Of a stretch of 64,000 nucleotides of DNA, positions 51,481 to 58,958 are shown piece after piece. A program made the position numbers and the translations under genes. How positions within the stretch are numbered: the stretch's first letter is position 1; every line of letters starts with the position of its first letter. The DNA lies in contig JAHLLH010000003.1 of assembly GCA_020444265.1 (NCBI GenBank), forward strand, positions 310,001 through 374,000, read 5' to 3'. The DNA comes from a bacterium. GTDB lineage: Bacteria > Electryoneota > Electryoneia > Electryoneales > Electryoneaceae. The notes under the pieces are model-generated. The model saw nothing but the letters and a program-made list of their open reading frames with translations. It did no database searches and was not told the DNA's origin.

Positions 51481-52254
51481 TCAAAACATTAAGGTTCCCA
51501 GGAAGAAGTCGCTGAAGAGAATCAGCAAGGCACTGGCGACAAACGATTTGATCGTCGCTTCGCCCACCCCTTCAGCGCCACCGCGCGCGTTCATTCCGAC
51601 CCACGCTCCGACCAGGCAGATGATGGCACCGAAAGCAATCGACTTCACCAGCATGACCTGTACATCCTTCATCTTGAAGAAGATCGGGATTTCTCCGAAG
51701 TAGGTCTCGAATCCAACACCCATGAAGGTGTTGGCCACCAGGAACCCGCCGAACATGCTGATGAAGACGGCGAGGATGACCAGGATTGGAACCATGACCA
51801 TGCCAGCAATCAGACGAGGAGCGACGAGGTAGCGTACCGGGTCAATCGCAAGAACTTCTAGGGCATCCACCTGCTCGGTAATCTTCATCGTCCCCAACTC
51901 GGCTGAGAGGGAGGATCCGACCCGCCCTGCCAGTACCAGCCCTGACAGCACAGGGCCCAGTTCGACAATCACCGCCTTGAAGGTGGCGACGCCGAGGTAC
52001 TTGAGCGGCATGATGTTGCCCGCCGTGTAATTGGCCTGCCAGGTGGAGACCATCCCTGTGAACGCACCAATCAGGAGGACGAGGGGCAGGGAGGCGACAC
52101 CGATGTTACGTGCCTGCTCGAAGTAAAGGTGGGCATCCTTGACCAGGTTTCGCAGATTGGCAAGGGCTTTCCCAAAAAGGATCATGGCACCACCAAAGGC
52201 TGTCAAACCGCTGATGGTACTTGCGCCGATCCCGCGGATCGATTGTTTCAACAT
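51481..52254 (-). CDS. MlaE family lipid-asymmetry permease
   Basis: 257 residues from ATG 52254; longer in-frame readings to 52341 have no ribosome-binding site. Five hydrophobic segments. MlaE family motifs are clear: G-V-A-S-L-P-L-V-L-L-I-G-A-F-T-G-M-V, G-P-V-L-S-G-L-V-L-A-G-R-V-G-S-S-L-S-A-E-L-G-T-M, then E-Q-V-D-A-L-E-V-L-A-I-D-P-V-R-Y-L-V-A-P-R. It is the membrane half of the Mla-type transporter with the ATPase downstream. MCE proteins are usually encoded next; their absence here suggests they lie elsewhere. Confidence 0.93.
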   Translation of the reverse strand: MLKQSIRGIGASTISGLTAFGGAMILFGKALANLRNLVKDAHLYFEQARNIGVASLPLVLLIGAFTGMVSTWQANYTAGNIMPLKYLGVATFKAVIVELGPVLSGLVLAGRVGSSLSAELGTMKITEQVDALEVLAIDPVRYLVAPRLIAGMVMVPILVILAVFISMFGGFLVANTFMGVGFETYFGEIPIFFKMKDVQVMLVKSIAFGAIICLVGAWVGMNARGGAEGVGEATIKSFVASALLILFSDFFLGTLMF

Positions 52255-52328
52255 GATGCTGGAATGCCTCGGTTGCGGGGCGCTTCTGCCGCGTGAGTTA
52301 TCAGTTGACAGGATTTTACACCTTTTGC

Positions 52329-52342
52329 CTTGCCCGGGCAAG
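52329..52342. promoter_or_regulatory. 14-bp perfect palindrome in a divergent promoter region
   Basis: CTTGCCCGGGCAAG, in the 232 bases between mlaE-like (minus) and the PorV-like gene (plus). It may be a shared operator or a short dispersed hairpin. TTGACA at about 52304-52309 could be a -35 box, but no good -10 was found. Confidence 0.35.
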
Positions 52343-52486
52343 CAAAACCTGATCGTTCCGCTGTTTCCCCGCTTGAAAACGAACAGGGGAGAGGTTCAAC
52401 TTTCCCCTCCCGTGATCTTGTTCCGCACCTGTGATGGCAGTTACGTTTCGCTGGTTGGTGAAGTTTGGCTGAGGTGGAGACTCCCG

Positions 52487-53509
52487 ATGCGTCACACACG
52501 CACTGTATTCTTGGCAGTCAGTGCTCTGTTGCTGGTTTTCCTTCTGAACCCGGGACAGGTCCAAGCATTCGAGAAGACCGGCACAACGGCGGCAGCATTC
52601 CTCCAAATTCCGGTTGGGTCACGTCTCCCGGCAATGGGCGGGGCGGGGGTCGCTCTCGAAGGCGGTGCTGATATGCTCCCTATGAACCCCGCTGCGGCAC
52701 GTGCCGGACGTGGTTTCGGGATCAGTGCCTCCTACATCGACTGGTTTGCCGGCCTCCGTCATCAATCTGTCGGCCTGATTATTCCTGTCTCCACGACCCT
52801 CGCAGTGGGCCTCAATGCTATCAGCTTCAGCGGGGATGATTTTGAGCAGACTACCCTCGCCGCACAGGAAGGCAATGGGATCATGGTCAACTACGGCGAC
52901 CTTGCCGTAGGCATCAGCGGCGTCTCAACCTTGACCGACCGTTTCACCGTTGGAGTCAGCGGTAAACTGATCCGTCAGCAACTCTTCCACGAGACCGCTT
53001 CGACCTTCGCTTTCGATGTAGGGACTCACCTGAAAACGGACCTCGAGGGGTTCACCATCGGGATGGCGATGACCCAGCTCGGTGGCGAGATGCAGCTCGA
53101 GGGACGCGATCTGTTGCAGGAACCGGGTGGAGTGTCGGGTGGATCAACTCGCTACGAGACCAGCGCCTGGCCACTTCCACTCACCTTCCAGACCGGCATC
53201 GGTTGGAAGCTGTTGGGCGAGGGCAATGCCTATGCCCACAACGGCTTCCATTCCTTCGATATCGCTGTTGATGCCCGCCACGTGAACGAAGGCTTCACCA
53301 CCCTCCACTTCGGCGCTGAAACCGGCTTTGCCAACAGCCTCTTTTTCCGTGCAGGCCACACAGTCGGCCATGACAGCCAGGGGATGTCCTTCGGCCTGGG
53401 GGTGGTGGTCAATGTCTACCAGCATCGCCTTACCGCAGACTTCGCCTACGCCGACCTCGGCGATCTCGAATCTGTGCAGCGAGTCACCCTGTCACTGACG
53501 CACCGGTAG
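52487..53509 (+). CDS. PorV/PorQ family outer-membrane protein (second member)
   Basis: 340 residues from ATG 52487, preceded by GAGGTGGAGACTCCCG. Signal peptide V-F-L-A-V-S-A-L-L-L-V-F-L-L-N-P-G-Q-V-Q-A. The mature protein begins with the family signature F-L-Q-I-P-V-G-S-R-L-P-A-M-G-G-A-G-V-A-L, then M-L-P-M-N-P-A-A-A-R-A, and ends L-E-S-V-Q-R-V-T-L-S-L-T-H. The I-P-V-G-x-R-x-x-A-M-G-G and C-terminal barrel strands match the protein at 279, but the rest is diverged. It stands alone without T9SS structural genes. It could be a T9SS partner, an alternative carrier or an unrelated porin-like member. Confidence 0.83.
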   Translation: MRHTRTVFLAVSALLLVFLLNPGQVQAFEKTGTTAAAFLQIPVGSRLPAMGGAGVALEGGADMLPMNPAAARAGRGFGISASYIDWFAGLRHQSVGLIIPVSTTLAVGLNAISFSGDDFEQTTLAAQEGNGIMVNYGDLAVGISGVSTLTDRFTVGVSGKLIRQQLFHETASTFAFDVGTHLKTDLEGFTIGMAMTQLGGEMQLEGRDLLQEPGGVSGGSTRYETSAWPLPLTFQTGIGWKLLGEGNAYAHNGFHSFDIAVDARHVNEGFTTLHFGAETGFANSLFFRAGHTVGHDSQGMSFGLGVVVNVYQHRLTADFAYADLGDLESVQRVTLSLTHR

Positions 53510-53580
53510 AGAGTGACAAGAGTGCCAGTGACCAAATTCTGCGAATTCAGAGCCAGTCACTCAACTGAATGTCACTTCCT

Positions 53581-54933
53581 TTAATCCAATAGGTACTTCT
53601 TCATCTTCCGCCACAACGTTGCCCGGCTGATCCCCAATTCGGAGGCAGCCTGCTGACGGTTTCCTTCGTTCTCCTCCAGTACAGTCCGGATGGTTTCCCG
53701 TTCGGATAATTCCATTGGTGAGAAGGAGGAGGAGGAGATGATCCCACCTGGTTTATCACGCTCCTGACGACCACGACGGACCGTGTGCTGCAACTCGTCC
53801 GGCAAGTTTGACAAGTCGATGCTTTCATCCTCTGCGAGAACCGCAGCACGTTCCACGATGTTTTCCAGCTCTCGAACATTGCCGGGGAAATCCCACGCCA
53901 TCATCGCACGCAGGGCGAGAGGGGTGGTTCGCATGGTGGGGCGGTTGTTCAGCAGTCCCCAAGTCTGGAGAAAGTGATCGACTAGCAAGGGGACATCCTC
54001 TTTACGGTCACGCAAAGGGGGGATGTCGATCGTCAGCACGTTGATCCTGTAGAAGAAGTCCTCACGATAGAGCCCGCGTTGCAGCAATTCCTCGAGGTTA
54101 CGGTTGGTGGCGGCGACCACGCGGACATCGGCTTTACGGGTCTTGTTTGAACCGAGCGGTTCATAGCTACGATCCTGGAGGAAGCGGAGCAGCTTGACCT
54201 GCATCGCAGGGCTTAAATCGCCCACTTCATCGATGAAAAGAGTACCGTTGTTCGCTGCGGCGATACGTCCCTCGTGATCCTGACGTGCATCGGTAAAGGC
54301 GCCCTTCACGTAGCCAAAGAGCTCCGCCTCGAGCAGGGTGTCAGGCAGGGCGGCGCAGTTGACCGAGATGAAGGGCTGATGCCGTCGTCCCGAAAGGGAG
54401 TGCAATGCTTTGGCAATCAACTCCTTACCCGTACCTGATTCGCCACGGACAAGGACGGTGCTGTGGCTTTCTGCAAGACGAGGCAGGACATCGAAAATGG
54501 CACGCATCCGGTGGTTGCGTGACAAGATGCCTTCAAAGGAAGATTCGCGGGCGAGACGTGTCCTCAACTCGTGCACCGTACGAATGTCACCAAAAGTCTG
54601 AATGCCCCCCATCAAGTTGTGCTCATCGTCAAAGAGGACATAGGAGACAACTCGCACCGGGATCTGGTCACCGACTCGGTTGAGGACCGTGATGATTTCC
54701 TCCTCACGAGTCGTTCCCTTGCGGATGCAGCTTCTGAGAGGACAATCGGATCCATCCAGAAAAGGACGCAATACTTCTTTGCAGGGACGACCCACTGCTT
54801 CGTGTTCCTCCCATCCCGTGATGAGCTGGGCGGAGGGATTGAGACGGACGACATTCAGGTCTTTATCGGTGATCATCACTCCACAGGCGACACTTTCCAG
54901 CACCGCATCGAGTGTGCTCTTCTTTGTATGCAC
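53581..54933 (-). CDS. PAS-sensing sigma-54-dependent transcriptional activator
   Basis: 450 residues from a GTG at 54933, chosen because GTGGAGGAAGTTCTC lies directly upstream; a TTG at 54984 would add 17 residues. Residues about 5-120 form a PAS domain with a Cys pair (D-C-P-L-R-S-C, Cys64 and Cys69) that could bind a metal or cluster or sense redox state. The AAA+ domain has Walker A G-E-S-G-T-G-K-E (164-171), the sigma-54 contact loop G-A-F-T-D-A (211-216, Asp in place of the usual Gly) and F-I-D-E-V-G-D. A Fis-type helix-turn-helix closes the chain (R-Q-Q-A-A-S-E-L-G-I-S-R-A-T-L-W-R-K). It is divergent from the NifX-like gene, whose promoter is a sigma-54 type, and it most likely activates that gene. 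Confidence 0.92.
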   Translation of the reverse strand: MHTKKSTLDAVLESVACGVMITDKDLNVVRLNPSAQLITGWEEHEAVGRPCKEVLRPFLDGSDCPLRSCIRKGTTREEEIITVLNRVGDQIPVRVVSYVLFDDEHNLMGGIQTFGDIRTVHELRTRLARESSFEGILSRNHRMRAIFDVLPRLAESHSTVLVRGESGTGKELIAKALHSLSGRRHQPFISVNCAALPDTLLEAELFGYVKGAFTDARQDHEGRIAAANNGTLFIDEVGDLSPAMQVKLLRFLQDRSYEPLGSNKTRKADVRVVAATNRNLEELLQRGLYREDFFYRINVLTIDIPPLRDRKEDVPLLVDHFLQTWGLLNNRPTMRTTPLALRAMMAWDFPGNVRELENIVERAAVLAEDESIDLSNLPDELQHTVRRGRQERDKPGGIISSSSFSPMELSERETIRTVLEENEGNRQQAASELGISRATLWRKMKKYLLD

Positions 54934-54977
54934 GAGAACTTCCTCCACTGGGTGGTCAACCAAAAGTAGAGCTAAAT

Positions 54978-54993
54978 GTTTCAATATTGCAAC
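54978..54993. promoter_or_regulatory. Imperfect palindrome, second candidate activator site
   Basis: GTTTCAATATTGCAAC is an inverted repeat with one mismatched pair and shares the GTTTCA half-site with the adjacent perfect palindrome. The centres are about 15 bp apart. Confidence 0.5.
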
Positions 54994-55009
54994 TGTTTCA
55001 TGAAACAGT
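54992..55009. promoter_or_regulatory. 18-bp perfect palindrome, candidate upstream activating site
   Basis: ACTGTTTCATGAAACAGT. Fis-type activators bind such inverted repeats as dimers. It lies 58 bases upstream of the activator start and about 80 bp before the -24 element of the divergent NifX-like gene, a normal enhancer distance. It could also autoregulate the activator. Confidence 0.72.
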
Positions 55010-55086
55010 ATCAGGGGTGAAACGCGTGTCGCGCTTGATCTGAGAAGAAGGGCCCGTCATTGCTGCTTTTGCAGGGTAGTGGGTTT

Positions 55087-55102
55087 TGGCACAAGCCTTG
55101 CA
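55087..55102 (+). promoter_or_regulatory. Sigma-54 promoter (-24/-12) of the NifX-like gene
   Basis: TGGCACAAGCCTTGCA matches the sigma-54 consensus TGGCAC-N5-TTGCA exactly at the conserved positions. Transcription should begin near 55114, giving a leader of about 190 bases. In that leader CGGGCACGGT (55119-55128) pairs with ACCGTGCCCG (55180-55189), and ATCCCGGGAT occurs twice (55209-55218, 55267-55276). Confidence 0.85.
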
Positions 55103-55307
55103 TTTCTTTCGGGCGGAACGGGCACGGTCGCCCACCACCACTGGTTGCTGGGGGGGCGAAGGTGGTAGAGTGAGCGGCAACCGTGCCCGGTTCTACTCTC
55201 TTAGCTGCATCCCGGGATTTTTCGCGGCCGCGAGTCCAGCTCATTCACGTGAAATGGACTATCCGCATCCCGGGATGTTGTTTTTTTGCCAGAAAAGGAG
55301 CATTCGT

Positions 55308-55796
55308 ATGCGTGTCGCAGTTCCCAGTGACAATGAGAGGTTCATCGCCGCGCACACGGGACGTTGCCTCGGATTCGTCATTGCGGATGTTCAAGGTGGA
55401 GCCGTCAACCGCATTGAATACCGTCGCAACTCCTTCACCGGTCATGCCCTTGGTTTGCATCAGGAAGGTGGGCATCAGCACGGTGGTGGACAGGGTGGTG
55501 GTGGACAAGGTCTGGGGATGGGAATGGGTTCGGGCCAAGGCCAGGGACAAGGTCATGGACATGGACATGGGCATCACCATTCCCACAACAAGATTCTGAG
55601 TGGTTTGAACGACTGCCAGGCAATGCTCGCTCTCGGGATGGGTCCTCGTCTTCAGCAGGACTTAAGCGAGGCTGGAATTGAGGTCTTCTTCACACGGGAC
55701 AAGCAGATTGACCGTGTCCTCCAGCAGCTTGCCGATGGAGTGTTCACGTCGCACCCCGACGGATCAGCTTGCAAGGAGCATCAGCACCAGCACTGA
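55308..55796 (+). CDS. NifX/NifB-C-terminal-like protein with His/Gly/Gln-rich insertion
   Basis: 162 residues from ATG 55308, with AAAAGGAGCATTCGT upstream. Residues 1-45 (M-R-V-A-V-P-S-D-N-E-R-F-I-A-A-H-T-G-R-C-L-G-F) and about 94-150 (I-L-S-G-L-N-D-C-Q-A-M-L-A-L-G-M-G-P-R-L-Q-Q-D-L) are the two halves of the dinitrogenase iron-molybdenum cofactor fold (NifX, NafY, orange protein). They are split by a roughly 48-residue insertion of His, Gly, Gln and Met (for example H-G-H-G-H-G-H-H-H-S-H), and the C-terminus is again His-rich (H-Q-H-Q-H). Metal or Fe-S/Mo cluster binding is likely. No nitrogenase gene is present. The gene is under a sigma-54 promoter next to its probable activator. Confidence 0.87.
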   Translation: MRVAVPSDNERFIAAHTGRCLGFVIADVQGGAVNRIEYRRNSFTGHALGLHQEGGHQHGGGQGGGGQGLGMGMGSGQGQGQGHGHGHGHHHSHNKILSGLNDCQAMLALGMGPRLQQDLSEAGIEVFFTRDKQIDRVLQQLADGVFTSHPDGSACKEHQHQH

Positions 55797-55816
55797 TCCG
55801 ACGATGTGTCGTACGC

Positions 55817-55853
55817 ACCCCTTCCGTATTTCGGGAGGGGTTCTCTCTTTTCT
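55817..55853 (+). terminator. Intrinsic terminator after the NifX-like gene
   Basis: ACCCCTTCCG (55817-55826), loop TATTT, CGGGAGGGGT (55832-55841) then TCTCTCTTTT. It isolates the NifX-like gene as its own unit. Confidence 0.85.
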
Positions 55854-55941
55854 CTGATATCCTGCCTAACCAGCAAAACTCCAATGGACGCAGCTGATTC
55901 ACCACACCTACCTTGCCGGGAAACAAGGAAAGAGGATCCAT

Positions 55942-56721
55942 TTGCCGTATCGTTTTGTCATTGTAAGCACTGGAAACGACAGCTCCGCTCTCGACAGGAT
56001 GGAGGATCGTTTCGATGCCCATCTCGCACCCCACGGCCAGGTCGAAACCTTTCGTCTGGGCCAGGTGGATTCGTTGTTGAATGCCTACTGGAACAGTGCC
56101 CGCCTGGTGAACGATCCATCCGCCATTCTCCTTTTTTCGCACCAGGATGCGTATCCCGCCTTTGAGCCGGAAGGAGCGGCAGGCAGTGATGAAATTGAGA
56201 AACTGCGCGATTCTGTCCCCTGGCTGATTCCCGCTGTCGAACAACCGGGTGGTTGGGTGAATCAGGCACTTCGCCTCTTAAAAAAGAGGAATACTGGATT
56301 CCTCGGTGTCGCCGGTGCACACTCTTTGCATGCTGGGCAGGCATGGTGGAACGAGAAACAGGTCAGCGGGGCCGTGCTACATGGTTCCGAGTCTGGTGTC
56401 AATTTGAACGGGTATGGTCCTTACGGTCGAGTGGCGGTGGTGGATGGCCTCTTTATGATGGCTCGTGCCTCCCTGTTTGACGAACTCGGACCTGTTCGCA
56501 ACCATCGTGGTTTTCATTTCTATGACATGGAGTTGTCCCTTCGCGCTCATTTAGCGGGGAAAAAAAACTGGACCATTCCATTGCTCCTGATGCACATGAG
56601 TGGCGGTAAGACCATCGATGACCGGGATTGGACAGCAGCCGCCGATTCCTTCCAGAAGGTGCACACCGACCATCTCCCACTCGTGATCGAGGCAGAACCT
56701 CTGCCCGGCGGGGAGGTGTAG
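55942..56721 (+). CDS. Glycosyltransferase family 2-like protein
   Basis: 259 residues from a TTG at 55942, with GGAAAGAGGATCCA upstream; no ATG is suitably placed. V-I-V-S-T-G-N-D, L-L-F-S-H-Q-D-A-Y-P, G-V-A-G-A-H-S-L and V-D-G-L-F-M-M-A-R follow the pattern of the GT-A fold in the Glyco_tranf_2_5 type (the H-Q-D segment standing for the D-x-D motif). It is cytoplasmic with no membrane anchor. The next gene begins one base after its stop, so both should act together, probably adding sugars to a protein or a surface polymer. Confidence 0.7.
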   Translation: MPYRFVIVSTGNDSSALDRMEDRFDAHLAPHGQVETFRLGQVDSLLNAYWNSARLVNDPSAILLFSHQDAYPAFEPEGAAGSDEIEKLRDSVPWLIPAVEQPGGWVNQALRLLKKRNTGFLGVAGAHSLHAGQAWWNEKQVSGAVLHGSESGVNLNGYGPYGRVAVVDGLFMMARASLFDELGPVRNHRGFHFYDMELSLRAHLAGKKNWTIPLLLMHMSGGKTIDDRDWTAAADSFQKVHTDHLPLVIEAEPLPGGEV

Positions 56722-56722
56722 C

Positions 56723-58381
56723 ATGCCCGTCGAGCTGATCGATCACCAGCCGCCCGAGCACAAAGATTCTGTTCGCGAGGAGCTGGCACGTGGTGGTCTG
56801 AAAACGGCCTTCTATCTCGAAACTCTCTCCGGTTGGAAAGCGATTGATTCCCCCTATGAGCCTCGAGGTGAGGCGGAACGTGCGCTGGGAAGAGTTTCCG
56901 AAGGTGCTCATGTCCTTGTTCTCGGTTGCGGTTCCGGCTTTTTCGCGGAAGAACTGGAGGCACGTGGGGTTGCGTCGGCACTGCTGGTCAGCCCGGTTCG
57001 TGCTTTGGTTGAGCGGACCGCCAAACGACTATCGAAGTTGGACAGCATCCGCACAGCGTTTCAGCTGGTTGCATCACAGGATGCAACTCGTTGTTTCAGT
57101 GAGCAGATTGAGCCCTACCTGAAGGAGCATCCGGACGTCATTGTGTTGCACCACCCTCGTGAAACTCGTGCTGTTCCGGGATTTTTTACACAACTGGATG
57201 TCTTGCTTCACGGCCGGACTCACCCACCTCGTTTCAGATCGAATTGGCCTCCAACAAAAGTGCTGTTGCCCGGCAGGGATGGCCTGCTGGAACGTGAGCT
57301 CATCCATGCTGCCCAGAATGCTGGTATGGAGCTGCGAACCTGCGAGCCCTTTGCCGGGACCAGGGTCACCGTTGAGCAAGCTTTTGACATTCTCGAGCGA
57401 GAAGCACCCGATCTCGTGCTTTCGACAAACAACCAGGGATCAGACGCCGATGGCGTCCTTCCTGAAGTCTGCAAGCATCTCGGGGTCCGGTGGGCAACCT
57501 GGTTGTTGGATGACCCGACCTTCCTCGTCGGGGTCGAGGAACAGCAGGGTGCTGGGCGAGACCGTGTCGGATTCGCGTGGGATGGTAATGGCATCGATGC
57601 GTGGCGTAATCTTGGTTTTCAGAATGTTCACCCTCTGCCCTTGGCGACGGACGCAAATCTGTTTACACCGGGAGAAGGCGATCCCGATCTGAATGGGCGA
57701 GTTGTATTTGTTGGCAGTCCTCGTTTTGCCAGCGCACCCGGCTTTTTCCACCTGCTCGACCAACATCCGGGCAGTTCGGCAGTGGTAAGCTTGCTCATGC
57801 CCGAGGTGCGACGGACACGTCGTACCCCTTCCGTCAGACAAGTGCAGGAAGCGATCCATTCCCTCGGTCTCGAGGGGAGTTTTGATCCAGAGGCGTTACG
57901 CCGCCTGCCTGCCTATGCGGTTCAGCAGGCAAACCGTGACTATCGCATTGAAATGATTGCTGCCCTGGCGCCCTTGAATCCGGTTGTCTATGGAGCCGGC
58001 TGGGAGGGACTGTTACCAGGGAGTGTCGAGTTGCTTGGCCCGGTTGACTACTACAATGATCTTCCGACCATCTACCGCAGCGATGCGGTCCACATCTCCC
58101 TGACCAACCTGCAGATGCGCGCCTGGCCCAACCAGCGAGTTTTTGATGTAGCTGCCGCGGGACAAGTGGTCGTAATGGACGAGCTTGAAGGTCTGCATGA
58201 TCTATTCGGAGATGCGGTAGAGGGACTGACCTTCAGCTCTGTTGAATCGATGTGCGACCTTGTCGATCGTCTGCTCAGATCAGCAGAACTACGTCAGCAG
58301 CACGCACAAGCACTCCGTCAGGTGGTCCTCGATCAACACACCATTGCACACCGTCTAGCAACGATGATCGATCAGCTCTGA
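56723..58381 (+). CDS. CgeB/DUF3880-type glycosyltransferase with MAF-like N-terminal domain
   Basis: 552 residues. The N-terminal domain has V-L-V-L-G-C-G-S-G-F-F-A-E-E-L, a Rossmann-like nucleotide loop seen in MAF-type proteins. The C-terminal half resembles CgeB/DUF3880 glycosyltransferases: P-D-L-V-L-S-T-N-N-Q-G, W-A-T-W-L-L-D-D-P, P-L-P-L-A-T-D-A-N-L-F, V-V-F-V-G-S-P-R-F and a late S-L-T-N-L-Q-M-R-A-W-P-N-Q-R-V-F-D-V-A-A-A-G. Such proteins are found with spore coat, flagellin and cell-wall glycan glycosylation. It is one base from the upstream glycosyltransferase. Acceptor unknown. Confidence 0.78.
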   Translation: MPVELIDHQPPEHKDSVREELARGGLKTAFYLETLSGWKAIDSPYEPRGEAERALGRVSEGAHVLVLGCGSGFFAEELEARGVASALLVSPVRALVERTAKRLSKLDSIRTAFQLVASQDATRCFSEQIEPYLKEHPDVIVLHHPRETRAVPGFFTQLDVLLHGRTHPPRFRSNWPPTKVLLPGRDGLLERELIHAAQNAGMELRTCEPFAGTRVTVEQAFDILEREAPDLVLSTNNQGSDADGVLPEVCKHLGVRWATWLLDDPTFLVGVEEQQGAGRDRVGFAWDGNGIDAWRNLGFQNVHPLPLATDANLFTPGEGDPDLNGRVVFVGSPRFASAPGFFHLLDQHPGSSAVVSLLMPEVRRTRRTPSVRQVQEAIHSLGLEGSFDPEALRRLPAYAVQQANRDYRIEMIAALAPLNPVVYGAGWEGLLPGSVELLGPVDYYNDLPTIYRSDAVHISLTNLQMRAWPNQRVFDVAAAGQVVVMDELEGLHDLFGDAVEGLTFSSVESMCDLVDRLLRSAELRQQHAQALRQVVLDQHTIAHRLATMIDQL

Positions 58382-58452
58382 TCCCTGAAATAAGGACGAC
58401 TTTCGGAGTTTCAACAAACTCGATTGCAGTCCGCTGTAGCCAGTCGTTATGC

Positions 58453-58464
58453 TACGATATCGTA
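58453..58464. promoter_or_regulatory. 12-bp palindrome upstream of marR-like gene
   Basis: TACGATATCGTA, followed by an overlapping CGTACG. It lies 50 bases before the chosen MarR start and is a natural autoregulatory operator. Confidence 0.5.
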
Positions 58465-58514
58465 CGATCGGGATGATGCAGGTCAGACGTTTAGAGAATC
58501 TGGGGTCGGAGCCG

Positions 58515-58958
58515 ATGTCCACACAATTTTTGAATACGATTCACAAGGTGTCGCGGGAAGTTGCACGCTACCTCGAAGAACAGGGGTTACCCGGAAACCT
58601 GAACGCCACAGAGGGGCACATCATCGCCTATCTCGCGGTGTATAGCCCTCTTACTGTTGGTCGGCTGAATTCAGTATTCGGCTTGAGGGCATCCACCCTG
58701 ACATCGATCCTGAATCGTCTCGAGGAAAAACGGTTGGTCATCCGGAAGGTTCACCCTCGCGACCACCGTTCCCAACTGCTCGACCTGACACGGGAAGGGG
58801 CGATCATCGCAGAGCAGATGCACAGCCTTTTCGAAATGGTGGAGGCACGGATCATCTCTTTTACCAGTGAGCAGGAAGTAGAAGGGTTTCAAGAAGTTAT
58901 GCAGGCCATCAGCCAGTTGGCCAACGGAAAACAAAGCCCGGGAGTTGTTGATGATTAA
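58515..58958 (+). CDS. MarR family transcriptional regulator
   Basis: 147 residues from ATG 58515 (M-S-T-Q-F-L-N-T-I-H-K-V-S), which follows GGGGTCGGAGCCG; an ATG at 58449 in the same frame would place the likely operator inside the gene. The winged helix is evident: L-T-V-G-R-L-N-S-V-F-G-L-R-A-S-T-L-T-S-I-L-N-R-L-E-E-K-R-L-V-I-R-K-V-H-P-R-D-H-R-S, with flanking dimer helices. MarR proteins usually repress an adjacent gene until a small phenolic or oxidant binds. The DinB-like gene overlaps its stop by 8 bases, so it is the probable target. Confidence 0.87.
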   Translation: MSTQFLNTIHKVSREVARYLEEQGLPGNLNATEGHIIAYLAVYSPLTVGRLNSVFGLRASTLTSILNRLEEKRLVIRKVHPRDHRSQLLDLTREGAIIAEQMHSLFEMVEARIISFTSEQEVEGFQEVMQAISQLANGKQSPGVVDD

